Shown: positions 63,247 through 64,000 of the stretch, piece after piece | Layout of the letters: every line of letters begins with the position of its first letter | Position numbering within the stretch: position 1 is the stretch's first letter | Origin: Chelativorans sp. ZYF759 | Lineage (GTDB): Bacteria; Pseudomonadota; Alphaproteobacteria; Rhizobiales; Rhizobiaceae | Assembly: GCF_012911015.1 (NCBI RefSeq) | Contig: NZ_WVVV01000003.1 | Span: 111,565-175,564 of the forward strand | DNA length: 64,000 nucleotides | Reading direction: 5' to 3' | Program-made: the position numbers and the translations under genes | Notes under the pieces: generated by a model | The model's input: the letters and a program-made list of their open reading frames with translations, nothing else | The model's database searches: none | Told to the model about the DNA's origin: nothing

Positions 63247-64000
63247 ATGTTCGACCAGGGCGAAACACTCGATATCGGCGACACGAGACTTTTCGTGTCG
63301 GAGGCGGGCAAGCCCGATGGCGAGCCGATCCTGCTGCTGCATGGCGGCTTGGGAAGCCGGCATGATTTTGAACCCCTCGCCGCGCTTCTGGGCGACGACT
63401 TCCGGCTGATCGCGCTGGACAGCCGCGGGCATGGGCGCTCGGGCCCGGGCGGGGCGGCGATGACCTACCGACAGCTGGCCGAGGATTGTGGGGCCGTTCT
63501 GGACACGCTCGGCCTGCCGAACGCGGGCATCATCGGCCACAGCGACGGCGGTATCGCAGCCTTGCGCTTCGCGGCCTCCCGCCTCGTCCAGCCGCGTTTC
63601 GTCGTGGCGGTCGCTGCCCATTGGGACCTGCCGGAAAGCGACCCAACGCGGGATATCTATGCCGGCGTGACCGCCGAGGAATGGCGCGAGATGTTTTCGC
63701 AGCAGGTCGAGCGCTACGAGACGGAAAACCCCGAACCCGATTTCGCCCGGCTGTTTGCGGCGACGAAAGCCATGTGGCTGGGCAGCGATGCCGACGCCTA
63801 TCCCGGCGAGAGCGTGCGCGCCATCGCCTGCCCGCTGCTGGTGGTCCATGGCGACGAGGATTTCCTGGTCTCGCGGCAACAGGCTTTCGATCTTGCCGGA
63901 CGCGTCGAAGGCGCGCGCCTCTACAACCTGCCTTTTGCGTCCCATACCGTGCTGGAGGACAGCCCGGGCGAGGTGGTTGGGGTGATCAGGGCGTTTGTGG
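63247..64000 (+). CDS. Alpha/beta hydrolase (C-terminus outside window)
   Basis: The frame from the ATG at 63247 is open to the window end, giving 251 residues. ILLLHGGLGSRHDFEPLA (oxyanion loop), IGHSDGGIAALRFA (nucleophile Ser about 98), an Asp in VVHGDEDFLV and the His in FASHTVLEDSPGE complete a catalytic triad. No signal peptide, so cytosolic. The substrate is unknown; generic serine hydrolase. Only a few residues are missing. Confidence 0.87.
   Translation, partial: MFDQGETLDIGDTRLFVSEAGKPDGEPILLLHGGLGSRHDFEPLAALLGDDFRLIALDSRGHGRSGPGGAAMTYRQLAEDCGAVLDTLGLPNAGIIGHSDGGIAALRFAASRLVQPRFVVAVAAHWDLPESDPTRDIYAGVTAEEWREMFSQQVERYETENPEPDFARLFAATKAMWLGSDADAYPGESVRAIACPLLVVHGDEDFLVSRQQAFDLAGRVEGARLYNLPFASHTVLEDSPGEVVGVIRAFV

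Noticed and set aside
1..64000. CRISPR array, rRNA operon, riboswitch or insertion sequence.
   Set aside because: None was seen: no regularly spaced repeat-spacer series, no rRNA-like sequence, no recognisable aptamer and no transposase with terminal repeats.

Overview
The window looks like a chromosome segment of a high-G+C alphaproteobacterium of the order Hyphomicrobiales (Rhizobiales), probably near Mesorhizobium, Nitratireductor or other Phyllobacteriaceae. The reasons are a MucR-type regulator, DUF1491, DUF5330, DUF6456 and DUF2336 genes, a betI-betC-betA-betB choline operon, a Rhizobium-type L-asparaginase, a tRNA-His with U72/A73 and no G-1, and a CtrA-like site. The genus is an inference.

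About 1.2-23.3 kb is an accessory island. It starts at tRNA-Gln(TTG). The large serine recombinase facing that tRNA has a reading frame that runs through the tRNA on the opposite strand, so the left junction probably lies there. Inward come four small genes of the kind found on rhizobial integrative elements. Next is a leftward three-gene operon: a PD-(D/E)xK-like protein, a small unknown protein, and a soluble FtsH-like AAA protease without membrane anchors. A divergent EVE/PUA-HNH endonuclease gene follows, and then a leftward five-gene operon that I read as a type II Druantia-like anti-phage locus: druM (cytosine-5 methyltransferase), a frameshifted vsr, druF, druG and the 1955-residue helicase/DUF1998 protein DruE. 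The right edge of the island is not marked by an obvious tRNA-Gln repeat; chromosomal character returns at tRNA-Pro(CGG).

From 23.3 kb on, the DNA looks like core chromosome. 23.5-25 kb has two small genes with terminators, a conserved small gene and tRNA-His. 25.1-31.3 kb is the bet operon for osmoprotectant synthesis (choline-O-sulfate to choline to betaine aldehyde to glycine betaine), with a BetI operator overlapping its promoter and two extra genes embedded: a GST and a 48-residue membrane protein. 31.4-43.6 kb is a set of single-gene housekeeping units: asparaginase, a Gre-like factor, a methylmalonyl-CoA mutase small-subunit-like protein, a HerA/DUF853 ATPase, an L,D-transpeptidase, a haloacid dehalogenase, a branched-chain aminotransferase, superoxide dismutase, two cytochromes c, oligopeptidase B and MsrB. 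43.8-49.7 kb is a complete seven-gene mrpABCDEFG cation/proton antiporter operon with translationally coupled genes.

50-64 kb holds mucR, a DnaA-domain-IV-only protein next to DUF6456, sufE, a membrane histidine kinase overlapping a peptidoglycan-binding protein gene, DUF1491, DUF2336, a DUF1214/DUF1254 pair, a class A penicillin-binding protein, a secreted acidic protein, a manganese catalase, and an alpha/beta hydrolase cut by the window end. A second alpha/beta hydrolase is cut by the window start.
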